Assembly (NCBI GenBank): GCA_002633005.1
Contig: NMRA01000544.1
Coordinates: 106,479-170,478 of the forward strand
Origin: Phoronis australis
Lineage: Eukaryota; Phoronida; Phoronidae
Length of the DNA stretch: 64,000 bases
Direction of reading: 5' to 3'
Below the pieces are notes generated by a model. It was not told the origin of the DNA and did no database searches. It saw only the letters and a list, made by a program, of their open reading frames with translations. Shown piece after piece: positions 54,610 to 64,000 of the stretch; position 1 is the first letter of the stretch, and every line of letters starts with the position of its first letter. The position numbers and the translations under genes are program-made.

Positions 54610-57600
54610 GTGCTAAGTTGCATAAAAGTAAGGTCCCTAAATCTTTTGCATATTTGTGTCGTTCTTTACTCACAGATGCAATATTTTTCTATCATTTTAT
54701 TTTTATTATGAGGTCCTCTTTGACTAATGACATTTGCTAATAATATAATCACAATATGAATTATTGATTCATTGGAAACGAAAAGGGACTTAGTCCTTGA
54801 ATTACCTACTTATCAAACCAAAATTCACTTAATAATGAAGCTAAAACAGTGTAAAAAAGGACATTTAATGTTTTCATAATTCCACAAGCATGCATTAGAT
54901 TTAGGGACCTTAGTTGACTCCCTGTTTGGGACTGTTTCGTGCAACCAGGCACACAGGTTGGCGTAAGTAGCTCATTCATTATGACTAGACCAGTGGTACA
55001 AAACTAAGTAAGACAATGGATAAATAGTAGTAAAATAATATCTTTGGAAAGATGGGCAACAAAAAACCGCCACAAGACGTTAAAAACAGCTGATGCCCAT
55101 CGGCAGAGACGCGCGAGAAAGGAGTGAAACATGAGTAAGTGCGGTGTTACGTACAAAGGCCGTCAGAAACCTAACCATGTTTGACATGTCCATCATCAGT
55201 GTTAGAGAATCCAAGGATACAGGGACTTTTGTTCCCGGAACAACGGTCATCGTTCGCTTCCAATCGATGTATGTTATATGAAGAGTTCCACGCATAGGGG
55301 TATCAGGACTTTGCTGTTTGGGGGGCATGTCACGTAGATTGCTCCAATTTCACTGATCTACGTCAAAGAGCACCGAACATGGGGACTCGAAAAACGCTAC
55401 ACTTGTAGGACTGGTGAACTTAGGCGGTGGTGTCCGAAGGAGAGCGAGGGTGGCGGGTCTCATGTTCCCCCTGAATCTGCCTATGCCTAAGTGCCGCTAC
55501 AGTTTAAAACATATCTAAGAAACCCACGTTTACGACCTTCAATACCGACTTTCGTTGAAGTTACGGATAAGCCTCAATAATCAAACCTCAGTATAATCCA
55601 CTCAGCTATAGTCGCTACACATTGTTTACGTGTACTTGGAGCTAAGCTAATTTGTACATGTTACATTACAATAGATAGCAATTTCATGTTCACATTTTTA
55701 ATACATATATACATTATTTACGTATTGATTACGTCAGAATTTCTAGAGGTTGTTATTGTTTGTTTTGAATAGATATCTGATGTTTTCAATGTCAGTATAG
55801 CGTCTGGATGATTGTGGTAAAATTAAATCTAATATCGTTTAATACTAGACAGTTAAGCAGTAAATGTATTTCATCTACAATTTCTGAGCGGTTGCTGATT
55901 TTACAAAAAACCTCTCCTCCTTTGGAACGACGATGATGCTTACCAGTCTCTATTTTCAGTTGATGTCCAGAGCACCTGAATTTGGCTAGTATTCTACGTA
56001 GAGTTGGTGGTTGGCAGATATTCTTCACAAGATAAATCTGTTTTGATAATAGAGTAAAATGAGCACTTGCTGGAGTTCTGCATCGACATCCTCCACAATC
56101 CAACAATATTTGGTTAAATTCTGATACAAATAAATCAATATTTCCAGGGCCACTTATACAACACCTTCACAAACATGCATCTGAATATAATGTCTTTAGC
56201 AACCAGTTTGTTCCCTCTGGGAAATTTGACTTAAACATGACGTTCTAATCTATTTTATTTTGATGAAATTGATCATTTAACAGAAAGCATTTAGCGTTAA
56301 TATGTTGTCAGGCATGACGTCATTCAGCAACCTTTCAATTTACACAAATTTCGCGAAGGTCTGTGTCAGTTAACTTCGACTGCTAGAAGCGTTTTCACAG
56401 GAATCGACGATTTACAATAAAATCACAAAAACGTGAAACTTTCCTCCGAAATAGTGAACATGATTAGCTTTTTCTTTCGCGGATCGTGTCTCGCTGGATT
56501 TTTCCGAATAACGATATTCTCTTATCGTATTAAATTACCCGGTATCTTTATTTTCTCTGCTGCCTACACTTTCGTATCTCATTTTCAAATCCTTTGGAAC
56601 ATCGGTTGTTCTTTAGCACGTGGGTCGATTTGCATCGACATTTTCACACTTTTTGACATAACGCATCAGAGGGAAAGTCAGCTAGCTAGATGTACAAATG
56701 GCTCGTTGCATTCCATCAACGCCCTCGTTTGACCTGGAGAGCGTTACGTAGACCTAGTTTCTTGAAATAAAAACAAGATCTCGCGTGAACTTGGAAAATC
56801 GCGAGTGGAAAGCGAGCAACTCGCGAGTTTGCTCGGTAGTCTTAGAATTCCAGCCTATCATAGACAGCAAAATGACCTCCACTGAAGTTATGAGTTGATG
56901 AGGTTGGGGTGTGGAATTGTGGGATTGAATTCATCCTTTTCATTCCTAAGATGTAGCTTTCGCCGCAATCGCAAGCTAGGCCTACGTCTTTCGGACTATG
57001 GAGCACAACCCTGTTTCGTGCTGATTTACCGCAAAGTACTCTACTGTATTACATTCTGGTTACTAGTGGGAGACCAGGATGTGTTGAGTCACTTTTTCGT
57101 TCATAGCTCATATTTCTTTGAGTTGTTAATGAAGCGTACAGAGCTTAAGATTGTTCATTAACCTACAAAATGATATAGTCAACTACTCGCTCCGTGCCTT
57201 CATCTGTTGTAATTAAACATTTTTGTCAAGTGGTTCAATTGATGTGCATGTACAAAATAGCTGAGCACCCCGCCAAGGAGAGTCGAGCCCACGGTTTCCT
57301 ACAGCTTTGCATATCATGCAACACGAGTCTTGAAGACTGAGCGGTTATATAGAAAAAAGAGCTACACGGCTTTTACTTTTGTTGTTTTTACCCTTGTGTA
57401 TGAATAAAACTTACTGGGTGTCATTAATCAATCATATTTTTCTACAATAAGGAAAAACTATGTAGAAGCAAGCCCTCCTAATTAGTATGCCAGGCACGAA
57501 TTTGAAAAGACTGAGATTGTATACAATAAATTTTATTCCACACAGTCTGACTTATCGGACCTACTTAAATTACTTAACTAACTAATGGGACAGTAAAATG

Positions 57601-58033
57601 AGCCACGGTTCAATTCACCCTACGCCAGTGCCCAAGCCTTCTAAGCTTAGACATTTTATTTTCCACAAATGTTTCCAAAACTGCCGCAATGATTTAGAAA
57701 ATCCCTATGTATTACAAAGAGTACAGGAATTAGTAGCTCTAAAACCGGGTTTGGTATCGAAATAAATATTACGACAAACAAGGGTATATACCTTATAACA
57801 GCAAATGTACAAAAATTTGAAAATTTCGAACAAACGCTCCTCACATGAATCCGTGATGTTTGATAGCACACTTTCTTATGCCGAGTACAAGTTGTGTCCC
57901 CTACTGACACATAATGGCATCATCTAACCGTTGATTTTTAATCATTTTCTGACTTAGAGGGGGTAGCTCAGTGTACTCTGCGTGTGTCTCATTCACCCTA
58001 GTCCCCCCAACCTATTCAGATATATATACTCCC
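54610..58033. other. Intergenic apart from a LINE relic
   Basis: An 82-codon minus frame (55080-55328) begins MPPKQQSPDTPMRG but matches nothing I know. No gene called. Confidence 0.45.
55792..56106 (-). pseudogene. Relic of LINE-type reverse transcriptase C-terminus
   Basis: The frame contains LRRILAKFRCSGHQLKIETG followed by C and VDEIHLLLNC. The sequence RxxLxxFRxSxHxLxIExG then C, then DExHxLLxC is a C-terminal module common in LINE polyproteins of aquatic animals. No catalytic core remains nearby. Confidence 0.5.
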
Positions 58034-58740
58034 TTGGGTGGGCGGATGCATCCTTCTGCTGCATCTGTGGCAGATTGTCACCCACCTTTACAGTGCAACA
58101 TGTTATATAACTTTTGTAATTACTGATATCTGTAGTAGTTTAGTTTGTCATAATATATATGACCTTTTATCTCAACTACACGTGTTGTTTCACTGTAAAC
58201 TAGCTTCGGTATCGCTTCGCAGTTAGCGTATATAAAAATTATTTAAGTATTAAATTATTTTATGTAAGCTATACTGCCTCCTCCTCATTATCATATTGTT
58301 TGGATTCTCAGGTCAGTGACCCTCTTTGTTTTACGATTATTGGTTTAATTGTACCACGTGATCTCTTTGTCTTGTTGCAACACTGGGCCATCGTCCACAA
58401 TTCTCTCCAACTTTCATTTTTCACTCAATTTCTCTTTCCCTCCCTCCCTCAAACCAATTTTCATTCTTTCCCTGTTATCCTCAAATTTCACATGTCGCTG
58501 TCCCGGTGTTGCTGTTATTCTTCCGCGTATTGTTTCTTAACTTACTATTCACCACTTGCGTATACCTTCATTGGAGGCAGATTGTCACCCACCTTTACAG
58601 TGCAACATGTTATATAACTTTTGTAATTACTGATATCTGTAGTAGTTTAGTTTGTCATAATATATCCTTTTATCTCAACTACACGTGTTGTTTCACTGTA
58701 AACTAGCTTCGGTATCGATTCGCAGTTAGCGCATATAAAT
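58034..58740 (+). mobile_element. Solo 3' end of the Ngaro-like element
   Basis: B1 (58069-58238), A (58239-58575) and B2 (58576-58740) match 3976-4690 on the opposite strand. Homology starts at CTTGGGTGGGCGGATGCATC, just before B1, so everything upstream of the terminal block is missing, as in a strongly 5'-truncated copy. The two locations differ by scattered changes and a short ATGACC deletion in B2. Confidence 0.85.
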
Positions 58741-58767
58741 ATAATTATGGTTATAAAATATTCACGA

Positions 58768-58776
58768 TATATAAAA
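58768..58776 (+). promoter_or_regulatory. TATA-like box upstream of the lectin gene
   Basis: TATATAAAA lies 110 bases before the start codon and 28 bases after the end of the Ngaro remnant. Position fits a core promoter with a short 5' leader, but this is AT-rich DNA and there is no transcript evidence. Confidence 0.35.
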
Positions 58777-58885
58777 TGCTTTAAAAGGTCAGCGAAAGCA
58801 GACTATCAAGGACCGCTTGGCAGATACAACGGAAACAATACAACCACATCTAATAATTGCCTTTGGCTGAAAACCCCTAATAACG

Positions 58886-59237
58886 ATGTTTCCCTTTCAA
58901 ACGTCTCAGCTTCAAGTTGGTGCCGTTTTTTTGGCTGCCGTTCTGTGTTTTGGTCAAGTTGAAGACAAAGGAAATGTGATGTATTCCATGTATAGCAAAC
59001 GTGCCGAGAACACGCGCGTGAATGGCTCGAGTACCGCCGCAGTTCCTTATCCTGTCAGTTGCGCGTTCAAGTGTGCTGCCGAGTGTTCTCGTGATGAGTC
59101 GTGTGGTGCTTTTGCCTTCAACGAATGTGAGCAACTGTGTCACAAATACCGTATTAAAGACATTTTGCTAGAAAATTTGGTAACTGCCCATGGCTGGGCG
59201 TACTACACAAAAGACTACAGAGATCGTAACGGCTCAG
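58886..59237 (+). CDS. Lectin gene exon 1: signal peptide and PAN/apple module
   Basis: ATG at 58886 begins MFPFQTSQLQ, the first methionine before the hydrophobic signal. The cysteine pattern C-X3-C-X3-C-X6-C-X7-C-X3-C (residues 59-85) and the aromatic GWAYYTKDY end suit a PAN domain. Donor CTCAG|gtattg. Confidence 0.85.
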
Positions 59238-59829
59238 GTATTGGTTTTCTCTCACTAGTAGGCCTACTGTTCATTGACGTCGGCTATGATATAGCTGTAA
59301 TTTTTTGCCACTGCATCGCAGTTCTCACAAAAATTAATCGCAGGAAATTGGTTTCAGCACCCTCTCCATAATACTGGTCGTCATTGAGTTATCGGCAAGT
59401 ACGAATTAATTGAGGATTATCAAGGTGTCTTAGGGGAAAGTAAAGCCACAATCCTCAACGGTTTTGGCATAAAAAGGCTCAGAATGCTGCTCTAAACATA
59501 ACGTAGGAATCAGAAGTCAAGCTGTTTAGCCAGTGTTTTTACGGTTTCTTCGTGAAGATTTTGAATTTCTGTTGACCTCAAGACATTTCGAGCTTTAGTT
59601 TCAAATTTAAAGTAAAAACGACTTGTCAATTCCTCGACATTTGCTGGCGTGGGTTGTTCTCGCGTTCCCACAAAGTAAAACCATGTTTCATTAGATGGTA
59701 TGGCATTACATAGACGCAGCACATTTCCCTTATATAGTAATGAGGCCTTTCAATTGACTTTTGATGTAAAAATCAGTTACGCAGTTACGCACTGTTTACT
59801 GGGCAATTCTTTGAGCGCATGCACGCATA

Positions 59830-59907
<78 letters not shown>

Positions 59908-59975
59908 AGATGCGGAGAATTTGAAAACAATTACGCACTGTTTACTGGGCAATTCTTTGAGAGCATGCACGCATA

Positions 59976-60050
<75 letters not shown>

Positions 60051-62225
60051 ACTAGATGCGGAGAATTTGAAAACTGTATTGGGATCTCAGGCCGACGAAT
60101 TTCCCAATGACTCATAAACCTTTGTGTCAGTGGTTACTGAGGAATAGACAAACTCCGGGGCCTGTGATTGGGATGAAGGAGTTTCTATATCGTCTGTTTC
60201 AGAAATAATGAATCTGGCAATTTTTAGAAAATCTTGCAATGCTCAAAATTAATAACTCTCAAGTTAATATTCCCAGTAAGTGGATTCGCCACGATCTACT
60301 CAAAAGGCATTTTTCCAGACATCTGAACAGTATTCAGTCACCGAAAGTCGGCAAGTGGGACTTCCAGCCAATGATCTTTCATTCGAAGCCTCTTTCATCC
60401 TGATAGATCTTCGGACCTCGTGAGCTCTGAATGTTCTGTTAACAAAATGATAAAATAATTATTCATTCTCCTAGGCAGTGTGTTTTATCTCCGAATAAGT
60501 TTGCCTACATGGCTTTTTCTTCGTAGCTCAACCTGACAGTTCCTTAACCGCACTAATAAAAATTAATAATGAAACTATCATGTCATTTTCGTAACCAGAT
60601 AATTGCGAGATTATATTTATTGGTGTTACCGAATGCTCAAAACTAAAACTGTTTGGACCACACGTAGGATCTAGAACACAATTTTCATTGAATTCTGGGT
60701 TTGGCAAATTGAAAGACCAAAGAAGCCATAAAAGTACATGTATATAACGGATAAACTGACCACCGAGGTCAACATCTAGTTTTTCAGAACTTAGACATGT
60801 TGTAATAACGTCTGAGGTGGTTGCCCATCTGTGTACCACAAACAAAAGAGTGAAGTCATTTCATTCTTAAACTAGATTTGTTAACATTATAAAACACAGA
60901 AATTCACAGAGTAAGTATTTAAATATTGGAGCAGCATACCAGTTTATTGATTATCACAGTAAATGTTTGATCCGAGAACTACACTGGTACTTTTTGAGTT
61001 ATCAAACTTGACGAAAATGGAGTTTGATGGAGTTTTGCTAACAAGTTTGCCAGTGTCGGTTAGTTGTCGTCCAAACAGCTTGGCAGTGCGTTCATGTAGA
61101 ATGGATGTTAATATCATCAAATTGACAGAGTTTGAAAGTTTGCTACTGTAGGGAAAACTTCAAAGCACAACACAACAAATGACACAGTGAATACTTTCAA
61201 TGACTCGGTGAGGTCATTATATAATAGTATGCAGTAATACAGGCAGTCTGCCAGCAAACAAATGAGACCATAATTTTCTAAGGAAAATAAATCTCCCAAG
61301 TTAAGGGCAGTTGATTAAGACGCACATAATATCAAAAACTTTCCAACAATCATTTGCCAGAATATAATAAGTTAATTACCACCGAGTATGAATGTGACAC
61401 TGTACAGCGCCTGCATCTCACCTTATGGCGGGAGATACATGAATCGCCGACAGAAACTGCGCTAACACGGCATTGAAAAGTACTCATGGTTTGGGACGAA
61501 CAAGATAAACGGAAAGAAATATCTTTTAATGAAATTAGTAGAGCTATATTTAAAAATTATGCAATCGGGAAGTTTTCCCGCAAAGAATGGGTTAAGAGGT
61601 TTCAAACCGAGCCTGCGTAGTTGCGCAGGGTGTCTTACTACACATCAGTCCGAAATAATTGCAGGAGGGCTCGGCCCTGGTTTCCATAGAGTTGCATGCT
61701 GAGGGGTGCACTGACTACTTAACGCAGTTTTCATCAAGACTAGGGATATGTACCGCAAGTATACGCAACACTACGCATTGCACGTGATGCTGTACGCTAA
61801 CCCGACGAAAGCGCCAACGAATGTCAACATGGGATTTCTCTGATTTCACCCGTGCTAACTTTTTTCATGAGTACGCATCCTGTTTTAGGGTGCTCGTTAT
61901 GTCGCAATTCGCAACTCTACGCAGAGCCGGTGTGAACCTCCTCAGTGCCATGGTCCCGCATCGACGCTGCTGTGCATTATTTCCGAAAGGAACGCTCGTC
62001 TGTGCTTTTAACGTTTGATTATTCTGATACTCGTTATTTTTTTAGGCATATGTCCTCCGAAGTTTTACCTTTTCAACCATTCCTGTTATTGTTTCGGTGC
62101 GGCATCTGAGTCAGTCTCGTGGCCTATGGCAAAGATAGCTTGCCATCAGAGAGGCGCCAAACTGGTATCCGTGGAAACGAGTGCTGAAAATGATTTTATT
62201 ATTCGACACATCAAGTCGTTGTCAG
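58886..62225 (+). CDS. Secreted PAN/apple plus C-type lectin protein, first two exons (continues past what is visible)
   Basis: Exons 58886-59237 and 62046-62225 join in phase 1 across a 2.8 kb GT-AG intron; a third exon is required after donor TCAG|gtcagt (phase 1) but none is recognisable up to 64000. Exon 1 gives a signal peptide (hydrophobic VGAVFLAAVLCFG, residues 11-23) and a PAN/apple-like module with CAFKCAAEC and CGAFAFNECEQLC. Exon 2 starts a C-type lectin domain: ICPPKFYLFNHSCYCF, SWPMAKIACHQRGAKLVSVET, AENDFIIRH. The carbohydrate-binding EPN/QPD and WND motifs would be in missing exons, so sugar binding cannot be judged. A role in recognition outside the cell is likely from the family. 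Confidence 0.85.
59782..60075 (+). repeat. 147-base tandem duplication, each unit with a (CTG)25 tract
   Basis: CTG tracts at 59832-59907 and 59978-60050 (about 25 and 24 units, uninterrupted) sit in duplicated flanks: TTACGCACTGTTTACTGGGC before and CTAGATGCGGAGAATTTGAA after. Period is 147 bases. Both lie in intron 1 of the lectin gene on its sense strand. Frames of poly-Leu, Cys or Ser here are artefacts of the repeat. Confidence 0.95.
62046..62225 (+). CDS. Lectin gene exon 2: first half of a C-type lectin domain
   Basis: Acceptor tttttttag|GCATATG. 60 codons from GICPP to IKSLSG: first cysteines ICPP and SCY, the SW..AK.AC motif, then GAKLVSVETSAENDFI. This is the usual helix 1/helix 2 half of the fold, and a phase 1 donor at this point is common in the family. 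Confidence 0.85.
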
Positions 62226-64000
62226 GTCAGTGCTTTCAAAATACTTGGACTGTACTTTCGGTCTTGATATTGCAAAATACAGCTTTTTCTAAAGGCATTT
62301 GTTTGTAAGACAACGCTAGCGTGTATTGCTAGGCCTAATAGCCGATAAGAGTTATCTCCACATGTTACCCATGACGTCCTCTTGTAATTTCGGGCATCAA
62401 AAACAATGCCAAGAGACTACGGCTTTGGTAACTGGGCTTCATGTTCGTTGCTTCCCTTACTCGGGAATTTCTCAATTTTAAAAAGATTTTCTACACTAAA
62501 CTACTTTGAGCGAAACGTCGCTTTCCCATAAACAGGTAGGTGAACGGCAATGATATAAATAGATAGCCAGGCCCGTAGCCGGAAGGAAAAAATTATTGGG
62601 AGGGGGGCACAAACCAATTTGACTTCGCCAACCAACCCCATTGCTATCGCCACCTAACTTGCTAACCCCCCTCCCCCACCCGTTCTCTGGATGTCACCAT
62701 ATTTATTCCGAGNCCCCCGCCCCACGTCCGCCCGGTGGGAGTATAATACCGGGGATGCAGCCATAAGGATTTGAGTGACCGTGAACCAACAAAGTTTCAC
62801 GGAGAGTAAGAATGGGTCTAGTGCCCGCATACTGACGGGTAGCTGGAAGTTGCCTGACTACAGCTGGCCTCCAACAGTGTATTCGCACTCCTCTGCTCTG
62901 GGTCGAAGGTCAAGGTTTGTTTTATGATCCAGTTTCGGGAAAACTTCAATTTATTATGCTTAGTTTTTGAAGACTTGGAAAGGTGAAGTCCCGAGGTGAC
63001 TGGTATGAATGCCTTTGTGGCCGTTTCAGAATCCCTAGATGAAACACAGCCGGTAATCCAGTTTCGGGTTGCTGGGGGAAATGATACAGAGTGTGTCCCG
63101 AAAATGAACACACTTCAAAGTCTGGTGTTCAAATTGAGCTCCCGTGGGTAACTTATATTCTACGCAGGCCTACGGCATGGTTACACCTTATTTTAACGTG
63201 GGTGTGCCAGTTACTACGTGTTCCGTGCATGCGCGCACCCAAGGGGGCTTGGGTTGCTAGAACGAGCCCCTCATTTGGAAAAGTGGGCAAAAAGGTACGC
63301 TTCAAAGAAACAAAATGTCCGAGAAAAACGACACAAAAGTCCGCTAAAAAGGTAGAAATTCTACGTATGCATAATTCATAGCCCTGAACGAACCCCATAT
63401 TCCGTTTTTTTTTTCTTTTCTTTAGTAAAAGGTCCGCATCTTCAAAAATGTTAAGCTGGTTGGGGGCATGCCGTGTGTGTAGAATGCACGGAAAATGCAA
63501 GCAATCGATTCAGGTTTGAAGAACAAAAAGTCATTGCTCCATACTACTGGAAATTAAAAACAACGTAGAACTGCAAAGAGAATCTTTAAAGTTGATGACA
63601 AATGAGTTAGATTTTATTTATTTAAGTACTTAAACGTCTTTTTCGATACGTTTGTAAACTTAAACCCAGTAATCTAGTTCCTAAGCCAATAAACAATTTA
63701 TTGTCATTTGAAATGTGACAGGATTTTGGGACACTTTGTAGAGTTGTCCGAAATTCATCAATTTCCTTGAGACTTATTTCAGATAGACAAAAATCGTTTA
63801 GCGTACTTTTACATTTGGGGATCTGATGATAGGTCAAAATTTTCCGGTGTCTGCTTGCAACTAAGTTCATTGAAGCATTCTCATTTCTACAAGATGAGCT
63901 TTTAATTGTCAAAAAAATCATCTGTCAATCGGTTTACTTTCATAGATACATAAACATGTAAATCAGAAACCGACAATCAAATGCATGAGCAATGCGTCTA
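62226..64000. other. Lectin gene intron 2 or downstream, no exon recognised
   Basis: I searched for the second half of a C-type lectin domain (WIG, EPN, WND, final cysteines) in the + frames and found none. A G/C-run repeat segment with an n (62713) lies at 62590-62720. Confidence 0.5.

Noticed and set aside
55080-55328. 82-codon minus frame starting MPPKQQSPDTPMRG
   Set aside because: It looks more protein-like than most but matches nothing I know and has no supporting context.
57957-58005. tRNA-like start GGGGGTAGCTCAGTG
   Set aside because: Only an A-box resemblance; no B box follows at the right distance.
59700-60055. Frames with poly-Cys, poly-Leu or poly-Ser
   Set aside because: All come from the CTG tracts read in different frames and strands.

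Overview
The window reads as intron-rich, repeat-rich nuclear DNA of an animal. Genes are sparse and split by introns of 1-4 kb with ordinary GT-AG borders and consistent phases. Intergenic DNA is AT-rich and full of transposon relics (DIRS/Ngaro, Penelope-like, LINE, MITEs, tRNA-type SINEs), satellites and microsatellites. The gene content (a PAN/apple plus C-type lectin secreted protein, an animal phosphonatase) and the repeat mix fit a marine invertebrate, possibly a deuterostome such as a hemichordate, amphioxus or echinoderm. That placement is inference; no single marker fixes the species. One 402-base gap (32037-32438) and several single n positions show a draft assembly, and two of the single n positions are flanked by duplicated sequence that looks like unmerged contig overlap.

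Layout. 1-3.97 kb holds no recognisable gene but carries a copy of an element containing an array of small hairpins. 3.98-9.34 kb is a 5'-truncated Ngaro-like DIRS retrotransposon on the minus strand (reverse transcriptase, RNase H, tyrosine recombinase, split direct repeats). It is interrupted inside RNase H by a second copy of the hairpin element. 9.4-10.2 kb is a foldback element, and 11.9-14.8 kb is an AT-rich satellite punctuated by a GC-rich palindromic core. 15-23 kb holds MITEs, a SINE and a GT microsatellite.

23.1-36.0 kb (+) is a complete five-exon phosphonoacetaldehyde hydrolase gene of 281 codons. Its first intron contains a Penelope-like fragment with a GIY-YIG nuclease segment and two inverted copies of a hammerhead-ribozyme-like motif. 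40.7-46.3 kb (-) is a multi-exon gene of an unnamed but recognisable animal protein family. 44.1-44.9 kb and 51.2-51.8 kb are two more foldback elements built like the one at 9.4 kb. 53-57 kb has a dispersed repeat and a LINE relic. 58.03-58.74 kb is a solo 3' end of the same Ngaro family (+). It lies about 145 bases upstream of the start codon of a PAN/C-type lectin gene that begins at 58886 and runs off the window after its second exon at 62225; two CTG tracts of about 25 units lie in its first intron.

The three host genes show no sign of acting in one pathway. The phosphonatase would hydrolyse phosphonoacetaldehyde to acetaldehyde and phosphate, the second step of 2-aminoethylphosphonate breakdown; I see no partner transaminase here. 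The points most worth following up are the intron-bearing phosphonatase, the hairpin array with compensated stems, the hammerhead-like motifs in the Penelope fragment, and three foldback elements whose arms are made of about 21-base tandem units.
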